A DNA stretch of 41,919 bases from UBA11475 sp045593005 (GTDB lineage: Bacteria; Bacillota; Clostridia; Christensenellales; Borkfalkiaceae), in assembly GCA_045593005.1 (NCBI GenBank), contig JAZNVV010000009.1, positions 1-41,919 of the forward strand, written 5' to 3'. Shown here piece by piece: positions 23,945 to 31,362 of this stretch; position 1 is the first letter of the stretch; each line of letters starts with the position of its first letter. The notes below the pieces were generated by a model. The model searched no databases. It saw nothing but the letters and a program-made list of their open reading frames with translations, and had not been told where the DNA came from. Both the position numbers and the translations under genes were made by a program.

Positions 23945-23958
23945 ATGGAGGATTTTTT

Positions 23959-25506
23959 ATGTCTAAGTTTTTAGATTCTGTCGGTTATTCGGAAGAAAAA
24001 CAGACAAGCGTTAAGACTGAAATCATTGCTGGTATAGTTACCTTCTTAACAATGGCTTATATCTTAACGGTAAATCCACTTCAAATTCTTTGCGATGGTG
24101 TTGCAGACCCAAGATGGTCGTCAGTATTTATGGCAACGGCTTTCGGTGCTGTTATCGGTACACTTTTAATGGCTTTCTTGGCTAAAATGCCATTAGCACA
24201 GGCATCTGGTATGGGGCTTAACGCAATGGTTGGCTCTATGCTCGGTGGCGTATACGGTGCATTTACACAGTCTGGTACATTTATGGTTGTTTTAATTTCA
24301 GGCTTAATTTTCTTATTATTGTCTGTTATTAATATCAAGGGTAAAACTTTCCGTGAACTTGTCTTTGACGGTATGCCAGTTCCTGTACGTGGTGCTATTT
24401 CAGTTGGTATCGGCTTATTTATCGCTTATATCGGTTTCCAAAACGCAGGTATTATAGTTGCAAACCAATATACTCAAATCGGTCTTGTAGATTTTACTAA
24501 TTGGGGACCACAATTAGTTCAATGGGATGGCGTTACTTTTGATGCGTTAGGTGTTGTGAACAACGCTGATAAGATTGGCTCAATGGCTGCTCAAACTGCA
24601 TCCGTTGCTTTAATCGGTTTAGGCACAATCGCTATATTAGATAAGTTTGACGTTAAGGGTTCAGTTATTATCGGTATCGTTGTAGCAACTATTATCGGTA
24701 TTCCATTTGGCGTTACAGATTTATCAGTATTAAAGGGCGACGGCGCTATTTCTTGGAAATTCTGGGAAAACTTTGCAAACTTCTTTACCGTTGGTGAAGA
24801 AAGCGTATTCTTATCATTCACAGGCGTATTTAAGGAAGGCTTCGGTGGCTCTGTATTTACAATCATTATGCTTGTTATAACGTTCTGTATGATTGATATG
24901 TTCGATACAATGGGAACAATCGTTGGTTGCTGTGGTGGTAACAGAATTTTATCTGACGAAAACAATAAACCACGCAATTATGATAAGATTATGATTTCAG
25001 ACGCTGTTGCAACTTGCACAGGCGCTATGCTTGGTACGTCTACAGTTACAACTTTCGTTGAATCAGGCGCAGGCGTTTCTGCCGGTGGTAGAACAGGTTT
25101 AACGGCTTTTGTTACTGCTTGCTTATTCTTCTTATCAATCTTCATTATGCCTGTATTTGCTGCTATTCCTGGCGCTGCTACGGCATCTGCACTCATTTAC
25201 GTAGGCGTTCTTATGATGAAAAACAACGTTAAGTCAATCGACTTTAGTAATGCTATCAATGCTGTATCTGCATTCCTCACGATTGTTGTTATGGTATTAG
25301 CATACTCAATAACAAAGGGTATCGGTATCGGTTTAGTTACTTACACGCTCCTTTCACTTATCGCTTATGCTGTTGAATGGATTGTTTATGCTATCAAGGT
25401 TAAAAAGGATGCTGAACTTGCTAAACCTGTATTCCCAGTATCTATCATTGCAATTATTATAACAGTTCTCTTCCTTGTATACTTCTTAGTTCCAACAGTT
25501 ATCTAA
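23959..25506 (+). CDS. AzgA-type NCS2 purine permease
   Basis: A 515-aa transporter with about 12-14 helices. The N-terminus ...TEIIAGIVTFLTMAYILTVNP and the MPLAQASGMGLNAMVG and GTSTVTTFVESGAGVSAGGRTGLTA motifs are diagnostic of the AzgA (adenine/guanine/hypoxanthine) branch of NCS2. It probably imports purine bases by proton symport; the exact base is not decided. The ATG at 23959 has SD GGAGG at 7 nt; the longer in-frame ORF begins inside the promoter. There is no purine riboswitch in the 40-nt leader, but a palindromic site is present. Confidence 0.93.
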   Translation: MSKFLDSVGYSEEKQTSVKTEIIAGIVTFLTMAYILTVNPLQILCDGVADPRWSSVFMATAFGAVIGTLLMAFLAKMPLAQASGMGLNAMVGSMLGGVYGAFTQSGTFMVVLISGLIFLLLSVINIKGKTFRELVFDGMPVPVRGAISVGIGLFIAYIGFQNAGIIVANQYTQIGLVDFTNWGPQLVQWDGVTFDALGVVNNADKIGSMAAQTASVALIGLGTIAILDKFDVKGSVIIGIVVATIIGIPFGVTDLSVLKGDGAISWKFWENFANFFTVGEESVFLSFTGVFKEGFGGSVFTIIMLVITFCMIDMFDTMGTIVGCCGGNRILSDENNKPRNYDKIMISDAVATCTGAMLGTSTVTTFVESGAGVSAGGRTGLTAFVTACLFFLSIFIMPVFAAIPGAATASALIYVGVLMMKNNVKSIDFSNAINAVSAFLTIVVMVLAYSITKGIGIGLVTYTLLSLIAYAVEWIVYAIKVKKDAELAKPVFPVSIIAIIITVLFLVYFLVPTVI

Positions 25507-25529
25507 TATCAAGGCTTGATTATAAAATT

Positions 25530-25563
25530 ACAACTCTGCCGTTTGGCAGAGTTGTTTTTTTTC
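25530..25563 (+). terminator. Terminator of the purine permease gene
   Basis: ACAACTCTGCC / GGCAGAGTTGT, 11-bp perfect stem, GTTT loop, T7. Confidence 0.9.
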
Positions 25564-25595
25564 GAACTCAAACAACACAAAAAATTTAATTATTA

Positions 25596-25624
25596 TTGAC
25601 TTATTAGATTATTTACAATATAAT
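25596..25624 (+). promoter_or_regulatory. Promoter of fprA-rubredoxin with flanking half-sites
   Basis: TTGACT at 25596, 17-nt spacer, TATAAT at 25619. A 9-bp inverted repeat ATTATTGAC (25592-25600) and GTCAATAAT (25628-25636) flanks the core promoter with 36 bp between equivalent points. Confidence 0.82.
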
Positions 25625-25651
25625 ATAGTCAATAATTATTAGGGGATTTTT

Positions 25652-26803
25652 ATGTTAAATTCAGAAAAAATAAGATACGTTGGCGTAAACGATCACGACA
25701 TAGATTTATTTGAAGGTCAATACGTTGTTCCAAACGGTATGGCTTATAACTCATACGTAATTATTGACGATAAAACGGCTGTTTTTGACTCGGTAGACGC
25801 TCGATTTAGTAAAGAGTGGCTAAATAATATTTCAACCGTTTTAGGTGAAAAATCGCCCGATTATATTGTTATTCAACATATGGAACCTGACCATTCGGGT
25901 AGCATAATGGAATTTGTAAAGGCGTATCCTAACGTAAAAATAGTTTCTTCAAGCAAAGCGTTTGTTATGATGAAGAATTATTTTGGAACGGACTTTTTGG
26001 ATAGACAGGTTGTAGTTGGCGAAGGCAATAAACTTGACCTTGGCGAACACAAATTGACCTTTATTACAGCGCCTATGGTGCATTGGCCGGAAGTTATCGT
26101 AACTTATGAGGAAAGGGAAAAAGTGTTATTTTCAGCCGACGCGTTTGGTAAATTTGGCGCACTTGATGTCGACGAGGACTGGGCTTGTGAAGCACGTAGA
26201 TATTATATCGGTATCGTGGGTAAATACGGCGCACTTGTTCAAACACTTTTAAAAAAGGTGTCTACGCTTGATATTAAGACAATTTGTCCCCTTCACGGTC
26301 CTGTTTTAACGGAAAATTTAGGATATTATTTTGACCTTTATAATATTTGGTCAAGTTACGGCACGGAAAGCGACGGCGTAGTTATTGCATATACTTCCGT
26401 TTACGGTAATACTAAAAAAGCAGTACAATTACTTGCCGACGGTTTAGAAAAAAAAGGCGTTAAAGTTACCGTAAACGACCTTGCTAGATGCGATATGGCA
26501 GAAGCCGTTGAAGATGCGTTTAGGTACGGTAAAATTGTTCTTGCAACGACTACTTATAATGGTGAAATTTTCCCGTTTATGCGTGAATTTATTAATCATT
26601 TAACCGAACGCAATTTTCAAAACAAAACGGTGGCGTTTATAGAAAACGGTAGTTGGGCGCCTGTTGCTAAAAAAGTTATGGCGTCAATGCTAGAAGGTTG
26701 CAAAAACATTACTTATACCGATACAAACGTTACCATTTTATCGGCATTAAATGAAGTTAGTAAAGCGCAAGTTAGCGCTCTATGTGAAGAATTAACAAAA
26801 TAA
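25652..26803 (+). CDS. fprA: FprA-type flavodiiron protein
   Basis: A 383-aa A-type flavodiiron protein that reduces O2 and/or NO to water or N2O, taking electrons from rubredoxin. The metallo-beta-lactamase domain (1-250) holds the diiron ligands: HMEPDH at 76-81, MVHWPE, the ADAFGKFG aspartate and CPLHGP. The flavodoxin domain (255-383) starts IAYTSVYGNTKKAV and binds FMN. Its redox partner, rubredoxin, is encoded 12 nt downstream. The SD is AGGGG. Its strong promoter is flanked by a long inverted repeat that may be a redox-sensor site. Confidence 0.96.
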   Translation: MLNSEKIRYVGVNDHDIDLFEGQYVVPNGMAYNSYVIIDDKTAVFDSVDARFSKEWLNNISTVLGEKSPDYIVIQHMEPDHSGSIMEFVKAYPNVKIVSSSKAFVMMKNYFGTDFLDRQVVVGEGNKLDLGEHKLTFITAPMVHWPEVIVTYEEREKVLFSADAFGKFGALDVDEDWACEARRYYIGIVGKYGALVQTLLKKVSTLDIKTICPLHGPVLTENLGYYFDLYNIWSSYGTESDGVVIAYTSVYGNTKKAVQLLADGLEKKGVKVTVNDLARCDMAEAVEDAFRYGKIVLATTTYNGEIFPFMREFINHLTERNFQNKTVAFIENGSWAPVAKKVMASMLEGCKNITYTDTNVTILSALNEVSKAQVSALCEELTK

Positions 26804-26815
26804 AGGAGAATTTTT

Positions 26816-26977
26816 ATGAGCAAATACGTTTGTCAAATTTGTGGGTGGATTTACGACGAGGAAGAAGGTTTACCTGAAAAAGGTATTGTAGCAGGAACAA
26901 AGTTTGAAGATTTACCAGACGATTTTACTTGTGAACTTTGCGCTGTAGATAAAGAAAATTTTTCAGTAGAAGAATAA
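26816..26977 (+). CDS. Rubredoxin
   Basis: A 53-aa electron carrier. The four iron ligands are Cys6 and Cys9 (CQICGWIYDEEEG) and Cys39 and Cys42 (CELCAVDKENF). SD AAAGGAGA, 12 nt after fprA, so they are co-transcribed; it should pass electrons to the flavodiiron protein. The second knuckle has CELCAVDK instead of the more usual CPxCGxxK, so its potential may be shifted. Confidence 0.95.
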   Translation: MSKYVCQICGWIYDEEEGLPEKGIVAGTKFEDLPDDFTCELCAVDKENFSVEE

Positions 26978-26996
26978 AGCAAATATTTATATGCAT

Positions 26997-27025
26997 AAAA
27001 AAAGACGTTAAAAACGTCTTTTTTT
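26997..27025. terminator. Bidirectional terminator
   Basis: AAAAAAAGACGTT / AACGTCTTTTTTT, 13-bp stem with a 3-nt loop, between rubredoxin (+) and the 77-aa gene (-). Confidence 0.88.
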
Positions 27026-27257
27026 ATTTGAAAAAATTTATTTTTTGTACAACAACGTCGTAATAATATTGTCTTTCGGATAAATATTCGTCGTATAGTT
27101 GTTTTTGTTCAGTCGTAAAAGAATCTACAAGTTCTTTTTCAGTCCTGTCCATTCTGCTTTTTGCAACCCTTAATGTAAAATCAATTTCCGACTTTACGTC
27201 TTCGGCACATCTAGTGATAATTTTTTGTACGTCTTCATTAGTAACTTTTTTCTTCAT
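27024..27257 (-). CDS. Hypothetical protein (77 aa), attenuated
   Basis: I do not recognise this protein. It is highly charged, probably all-helical (MKKKVTNEDVQKIITRCAED, then KSRMDRTEKELVDSF, ending YYYDVVVQKINFFK), with one Cys and no signal peptide or membrane helix, perhaps forming a coiled coil. A strong SD (AGGAGG) precedes the ATG at 27257. Only 4 nt separate that SD from the T-run of an intrinsic terminator, with no room for a promoter, so expression must depend on read-through from the structured leader at 27277-27466. Confidence 0.75.
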   Translation of the reverse strand: MKKKVTNEDVQKIITRCAEDVKSEIDFTLRVAKSRMDRTEKELVDSFTTEQKQLYDEYLSERQYYYDVVVQKINFFK

Positions 27258-27276
27258 TCGTTAAACCTCCTAAAAT

Positions 27277-27306
27277 AAAAAAATGCGCCAACCGAAGCGG
27301 GCGCAT
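27277..27306 (-). terminator. Terminator of the leader RNA
   Basis: Minus strand: ATGCGCC / GGCGCAT stem with a 10-nt loop and T7, ending 4 nt before the SD of the 77-aa gene. Confidence 0.85.
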
Positions 27307-27366
27307 AAAAAAGCAAATCCCGTCGTTGTCACACGAAACTAAAATCACTATGATGAACATAACCAT

Positions 27367-27420
27367 TTAGTGGAATTTGCATTTTTTCAAATTCAAAATG
27401 GTTATGCCAAAAAAGGGCAT
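27367..27420 (-). CDS. Possible 17-aa leader peptide
   Basis: An ATG at 27420 inside the structured leader opens a 17-codon frame MPFFGITILNLKKCKFH ending in TAA. A CAGG element lies 7 nt upstream. The frame covers one strand of both competing helices, so a translating or stalled ribosome would change the fold. It is speculative; an ORF this short can arise by chance. Confidence 0.3.
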   Translation of the reverse strand: MPFFGITILNLKKCKFH

Positions 27421-27472
27421 AATTATACCTGAAAGTTGCTGTAATTTTAGATAGATTTCGTGTGACATAATT

Positions 27473-27501
27473 AATATATCATAAATTGAAAATTATATCA
27501 A
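27473..27501 (-). promoter_or_regulatory. Promoter of the leader RNA
   Basis: Minus strand: TTGATA (27501-27496), 17-nt spacer, TATATT (27478-27473). The seventh base after the -10 is G27466. Confidence 0.78.
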
Positions 27502-27515
27502 GTATATTTAAAAAT

Positions 27516-27544
27516 AAAAAATCGACTTAAAAAGCCGAGTTTTT
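27516..27544 (-). terminator. Terminator after sstT
   Basis: Minus strand CGGCTT-TTT-AAGTCG (one G.T pair) flanked by an A run and a T run. It insulates sstT from the leader-RNA unit. Confidence 0.7.
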
Positions 27545-27559
27545 ATTTGTTTAAATTAT

Positions 27560-28816
27560 TTATTCAATATTTGTTACTTCCTTAAAGTTCACAGCTTTGC
27601 CTTGTTTTTTCCACTCTGTATATTCAGCAGTAGCGGCAAACATAACGTCGCCCGAAGAGTTGAGCGCTGTTTCAAGCGAATCTTGAATTACGCCGATAAT
27701 AAATCCAACGCCAACCATTTGCATTGCAACTTCGATAGGAACGTTTAAGAGTGAGCAAGCCATAGGGATAAGTAGAAGCGAGCCTCCTGCTACACCCGAC
27801 GCTCCACACGCACCAAGTGTTGCTACAAAGCTTAATAATATTGCTAGGAAGAAATTTACTTCAATACCACAGGAGAATGCTGCGCAAAGTGACATTACGG
27901 TAATCGTTATTGCAGCGCCGTCCATATTTATAGTTGCGCCAAGTGGTATCGCTACCGAATAGAAATCTTCATCAAGACCTAATCTTTTGCAAAGAGCCAT
28001 ATTTACAGGTATATTTGCAGCAGAACTTCTTGTAAAGAACGCTGATATGCCAGATTCTTTAAGACACTTAAATACAAGTGGGTAAGGATTCTTTTTAAGG
28101 CATAAGAATATTACAAACGGATCAATAACGAAGAATACGAAAAGCATACAGCCGACAAGAACAAGTAAAAGTTTACCGTAATCTACAAAGATGCTGATGC
28201 CGTATTCGCCAACTGATGAGAAAACAAGTCCCATAATTCCAAACGGGGCAAGTTGAATTATCCAACCAACTACTTTTGATACGCCGTCTGAAAAGTCTTT
28301 TAGGACGTTTTTAGTGCTATCTTTTGCCAAGCCCCTTAATGCAAGGCCGATAATTATCGACCAAGTCAAAATTCCGATATAGTTGCCGTTCATTATTGCA
28401 GAAATAGGGTTTTGAACCATATTATTAAGCAACGTTGAAAATACTTCAAAAAGACCTTCTGGCGCAACTGCGCTTTTAGGTGGAATATCAAGTGGTATTT
28501 TAACCTTAAAAATAAAACTTACTATTGTAGCAATAGCGGCTGCTAAAAACGTTGTTAACATATACAGCCCGATAACCGTTGCAAAACGCTTGCCGATATT
28601 TTTGCCAGCCGTCGATAACGAACTTAAAACTAGTACGAATACTAGTATAGGAGCTATACTTTTAAGAGCGCCGACAAATATACTGCCGAATAGCGCTATA
28701 AATTTTGCTTGTGGTAAAACTAAACCGAAAAATATACCGATTGCTAGTCCGATTAAAATTCTTATAATTAAAGAAGTGTCTGTGTAATACTTAATAATCT
28801 TTTTCAATACGTTCAT
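27560..28816 (-). CDS. sstT: Serine/threonine:Na+ symporter
   Basis: A 418-aa member of the dicarboxylate/amino acid:cation symporter family, SstT branch (MNVLKKIIKYYTDTSLIIRI at the N-terminus; the SLSTAGKNIGKRF and RSSAANIPVNMALCKRLG stretches are typical). It imports serine and threonine with Na+. SD AAAGGGA. It starts 17 nt after dfrA and ends at its own terminator, so it is the last gene of TM1266-thyA-dfrA-sstT. Confidence 0.94.
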   Translation of the reverse strand: MNVLKKIIKYYTDTSLIIRILIGLAIGIFFGLVLPQAKFIALFGSIFVGALKSIAPILVFVLVLSSLSTAGKNIGKRFATVIGLYMLTTFLAAAIATIVSFIFKVKIPLDIPPKSAVAPEGLFEVFSTLLNNMVQNPISAIMNGNYIGILTWSIIIGLALRGLAKDSTKNVLKDFSDGVSKVVGWIIQLAPFGIMGLVFSSVGEYGISIFVDYGKLLLVLVGCMLFVFFVIDPFVIFLCLKKNPYPLVFKCLKESGISAFFTRSSAANIPVNMALCKRLGLDEDFYSVAIPLGATINMDGAAITITVMSLCAAFSCGIEVNFFLAILLSFVATLGACGASGVAGGSLLLIPMACSLLNVPIEVAMQMVGVGFIIGVIQDSLETALNSSGDVMFAATAEYTEWKKQGKAVNFKEVTNIE

Positions 28817-28833
28817 AAAATTTCCCTTTGTAA

Positions 28834-29334
28834 TTAAAATTGTTTTACGTCGCTGTTTTTATAAGTGGTAAAGCGAATAGTGTAACCGTTTGTTTCAATA
28901 GGATCGCTTTCGTAAACGCATTTAAGGTTAGGAAGTTTATCAAGATTTTCATAAAAAACTTCAGCCTCGCCGTCGGCGTCCACTTTTGTAATTAAAAATT
29001 CGTCGCAGTATGGGAGCATAGTTTTGTAAAACATTGCACCACCTATTACGAACGTATCGTCTGAATTATATTTTTTAAGTTCAGAAAAAAGTTCTTCAAG
29101 CGTGTGAACGATAATACAATCGTCACGTTCAACACCCTCTGGCGCTAAAACAATACTCGTTCTATTTTTAAGGGGCTTACTTCCTGGAAAGGAAAGCAAG
29201 GTGTTATATCCCATACAACAAACTTTATTTAAGGTTGTCCTTCTAAAAAATGCCATATCTTCTGGAAGGGAAAATAATAGGTCGTTCTTTTTGCCGATAC
29301 CCCAGTTCTTGTCAACTGCTACGATAGTCTTCAT
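28834..29334 (-). CDS. dfrA: Dihydrofolate reductase
   Basis: A 166-aa enzyme reducing dihydrofolate to tetrahydrofolate with NADPH. The family marks are AVDKNWGIGKKNDLLFSLPEDM (substrate site, acidic residue in LPEDM), MGYNTLLSFPG and VIGGAMFYKTMLPYCDEFLIT. MGYNTLLS replaces the usual MGRKTWES, so it is a divergent DHFR. The start overlaps the thyA stop by one base, making them a coupled pair that recycles the dihydrofolate made by ThyA. Confidence 0.93.
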   Translation of the reverse strand: MKTIVAVDKNWGIGKKNDLLFSLPEDMAFFRRTTLNKVCCMGYNTLLSFPGSKPLKNRTSIVLAPEGVERDDCIIVHTLEELFSELKKYNSDDTFVIGGAMFYKTMLPYCDEFLITKVDADGEAEVFYENLDKLPNLKCVYESDPIETNGYTIRFTTYKNSDVKQF

Positions 29335-30164
29335 TATATTGCCACCTCGATTTTATCTTCTAATTTAGTGTATTCATAACCTTCAAGTTTAAAGTCGTCT
29401 ACCGTAAAGTCGTAGAAGTTTTTAACTTCAGGGTTTATCCAAACTTTTGGAGCAGGGTATTGTGGGTTTTTAAGAATTTTTTCAACAATAGGAACGTGCC
29501 TATCGTAAATATGCGCGTCGGCAATAACGTGTACAAGTTCGCCAACCTTTAAGCCGGAAACTTGCGCAAGCATCATTAACAAAATAGCGTATTGAACTAC
29601 GTTCCAGTTATTCGCTGTCAAAACGTCGTTACTGCGCTGGTTTAGTATGCCGTTAAGCGTGTCACCAGAAACGTTAAAAGTCATTGAATAAGCGCAAGGA
29701 TAAAGATTCATTTCCGACAAGTCTTGGTGAACGTAAATATTTGTCATAATACGTCTTGACGACGGATTGTTTTTAAGGTCGTATAATACTCTGTCAACTT
29801 GGTCAAACATACCTTCTTTATACTTGTGTTTAACGCCAAGTTGATAGCCGTACGCTTTGCCGATAGAGCCTGTTTCGTCTGCCCAACTGTCCCAAATGTG
29901 ACTGTTTAAGTCGTTTACGTTATTAGATTTTTTTTGCCAAATCCATAAAATTTCGTCAATAGCAGACTTAAAAGCAGTTCTTCTTAAAGAAATGATAGGA
30001 AATTCCTCTTGTAAATTGTACCTATTTACTATGCAAAATTTTTTAACCGTATGGGCAGGGGTGCCATCCTCCCAACGTGGTCTTACTGGTAAGTCGGTGT
30101 CCCAAAATCCGTTATCTATTATATCACGACAAGTTTTAATAAAAATTTCGTCAGCTTTACTCAT
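29334..30164 (-). CDS. thyA: Thymidylate synthase
   Basis: A 276-aa enzyme that methylates dUMP to dTMP with methylene-THF. The nucleophile Cys lies in MNLYPCAYSMTFNVSG; RRIMTNIY binds phosphate, and RSNDVLTANNWNVVQYA and HVIADAHIYDRH complete the dUMP site. The length is a little above E. coli. SD AAAGGAG. It lies between TM1266 and dfrA. THF demand from this reaction fits the folate uptake gene under THF riboswitch at 21 kb. Confidence 0.97.
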   Translation of the reverse strand: MSKADEIFIKTCRDIIDNGFWDTDLPVRPRWEDGTPAHTVKKFCIVNRYNLQEEFPIISLRRTAFKSAIDEILWIWQKKSNNVNDLNSHIWDSWADETGSIGKAYGYQLGVKHKYKEGMFDQVDRVLYDLKNNPSSRRIMTNIYVHQDLSEMNLYPCAYSMTFNVSGDTLNGILNQRSNDVLTANNWNVVQYAILLMMLAQVSGLKVGELVHVIADAHIYDRHVPIVEKILKNPQYPAPKVWINPEVKNFYDFTVDDFKLEGYEYTKLEDKIEVAI

Positions 30165-30176
30165 AATTACTCCTTT

Positions 30177-30419
30177 TTACTTTGTGGTTAATACTTTGCT
30201 TGAAACTCCGTCAAGCATTCCAAGTTTGCCCGAAAGTGAATTTATAACTTCCTGTGGGGCATCAAGAACTATGCTTATGACTGAAACGCCCCTCTCTTTT
30301 ATAGGCAAGCCCAGCCTTCCCATAACGTAATCACGGGCAGAGTGCAACAATGCGTTCACCCTTTCTACTGAATCGGAACTTTTTACAATTATTGTAAGTA
30401 CTGCTAATACGTTTGCCAT
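30177..30419 (-). CDS. TM1266-type iron-only hydrogenase system regulator
   Basis: An 80-aa ACT-like protein. ANVLAVLTIIVKSSDSVERVN, the YVMGRLGLPIKERGVSVISI block and the VINSLSGKLGMLDGVSSK end match the TM1266 family found with [FeFe]-hydrogenase maturation genes. It is thought to be a small-molecule-binding regulator. SD AAAGGAG. Its position in front of thyA, away from any hydrogenase gene in the window, is unusual. Confidence 0.88.
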   Translation of the reverse strand: MANVLAVLTIIVKSSDSVERVNALLHSARDYVMGRLGLPIKERGVSVISIVLDAPQEVINSLSGKLGMLDGVSSKVLTTK

Positions 30420-30461
30420 CTCTGCTCCTTTAAATTAATAATACTGCTTTTTTTATTATAA

Positions 30462-30494
30462 CAAAATAAAAGCCGTTTTTCAATAAAAAACGGC
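30462..30494 (-). terminator. Terminator after sigK
   Basis: Minus strand GCCGTTTTT / AAAAACGGC stem followed by a T-rich run, 30 nt after the sigK stop. Confidence 0.78.
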
Positions 30495-30525
30495 AAATTA
30501 TGAACGGTTATAGGATATTTTTTGT

Positions 30526-31224
30526 TTAAATAACAAAATCTTCTGTTTTTATAACTTCTTTTAGTTTTTCTATCGCCTTTTTTTCAATGCGTGAAATGTA
30601 TGAGCGAGATATTTTAAGCATTGAAGCAACCTCTCTTTGAGCATAGCACTCTCCAGAGCCTATTCCATAGCGCAAAGTTATTATTGTAAATTCTCTGTCG
30701 GTCAGAACTGCTTTCATCTTTTTAATAAGTTCGTTTTTAAGCATAACGTCGTTGGCGTTTTTAAATACGCTGTCCTCGTCCTCGGTTAGTAAATCTACTA
30801 TTTTTAAGGTGTTTCCTTCGTTGTCCGTGCCTACCTCATCCCAAAGAGAAACGGTGTTTTTGAACTTTTTATTTGCGCGTAACAACATTAAAATTTCGTT
30901 TTCAATACAGCGTGAAGCAAACGTTGCAAGTTTATTGCTTTTTGTAGGGTTAAAAGTGTTTATCGCTTTATAAAGTCCCAACGCACCTACGGATATTAAG
31001 TCGTCAGTTTCGGCAGAACCTTTATATTTTTTTACTATGTGCGCTACAAGTCGCATATTGCGTTCAAGCAATATTTCCTTTGCTTTTTTATCGCCTGCCT
31101 TTGCCCTTTTTAAGTATTCCGTTTCTTCTTCAAGAGTAAGTGGCTTTTTAAAGGAACATCCTCCGATTATCGAACCTGTAAAAAACGTGATTTTACCCAA
31201 AATAAAAAATAAAAATTCCAGCAT
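30526..31224 (-). CDS. sigK: Sporulation sigma factor SigK
   Basis: A 232-aa sigma-70 factor. Region 2 includes LLERNMRLVAHIVKKY and NKLATFASRCIENEILMLLRANKK; region 4 has YAQREVASMLKISRSYISRIEKKA. RLVAHIVKKY and the overall pattern fit SigK rather than SigE or SigG. SigK drives late mother-cell sporulation genes. A hydrophobic N-terminal stretch (FLFFILGKITFFTGSIIGGC) resembles the membrane-binding pro-sequence removed on activation. The gene is whole, so there is no skin-type intervening element. SD GGAG. A 12-bp palindrome GTTAAATTTAAC (31284-31295) lies in the divergent region. Confidence 0.92.
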   Translation of the reverse strand: MLEFLFFILGKITFFTGSIIGGCSFKKPLTLEEETEYLKRAKAGDKKAKEILLERNMRLVAHIVKKYKGSAETDDLISVGALGLYKAINTFNPTKSNKLATFASRCIENEILMLLRANKKFKNTVSLWDEVGTDNEGNTLKIVDLLTEDEDSVFKNANDVMLKNELIKKMKAVLTDREFTIITLRYGIGSGECYAQREVASMLKISRSYISRIEKKAIEKLKEVIKTEDFVI

Positions 31225-31303
31225 AAAAAACTCCTTTTTTATACTCTATGTTGAAAATTGTCGAATTATGTTAAAATAAATAAGTTAAATTTAACATATC
31301 GCT

Positions 31304-31331
31304 TTGCAAATAGGCGAGAAAATGCTAAAAT
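31304..31331 (+). promoter_or_regulatory. Promoter of gph
   Basis: TTGCAA at 31304, 16-nt spacer, TAAAAT at 31326 with TGC extended -10. Confidence 0.65.
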
Positions 31332-31362
31332 TATTTAAGTAAATAATATGTTAGGAGAAGCT

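Larger units (their letters stand above)
27277..27466 (-). ncRNA. Candidate structured cis-regulatory leader RNA
   Basis: This is a 190-nt transcribed unit with no match to a class I know. The promoter (TTGATA-17-TATATT) predicts the 5' end at G27466, exactly the first base of a closing helix: GTCACACGAAA (27466-27456) with its complement at 27328-27338, extended by 7 bp (27444-27450 with 27339-27345) across a 5-nt bulge. Inside are an apical stem (27396-27406 with 27358-27368) capped by GAATTTG/CAAATTC, and a small hairpin (27416-27422 with 27402-27408). The last two share bases and exclude each other. The 27402-27408 segment can also pair with the terminator's 5' arm (27303-27308). The RNA ends in a terminator before the 77-aa gene. 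A 6S-like RNA is an alternative. Confidence 0.65.

Noticed and set aside
23912..23958. Purine riboswitch before the AzgA permease
   Set aside because: Only about 40 nt of leader, without the three-way junction sequences.
27277..27466. Identification as 6S RNA
   Set aside because: The size and long closing helix are suggestive, but the terminator directly precedes the SD of a gene with no other promoter, which fits a cis-acting leader better. Not excluded.
27328..27466. MITE or insertion element from the long inverted repeat
   Set aside because: No target-site duplication is visible, and the repeat coincides exactly with a predicted RNA start and is followed by a terminator.
30526..31224. 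Skin-type element interrupting sigK
   Set aside because: The sigK frame is complete, 232 aa, with regions 2 to 4 in order.
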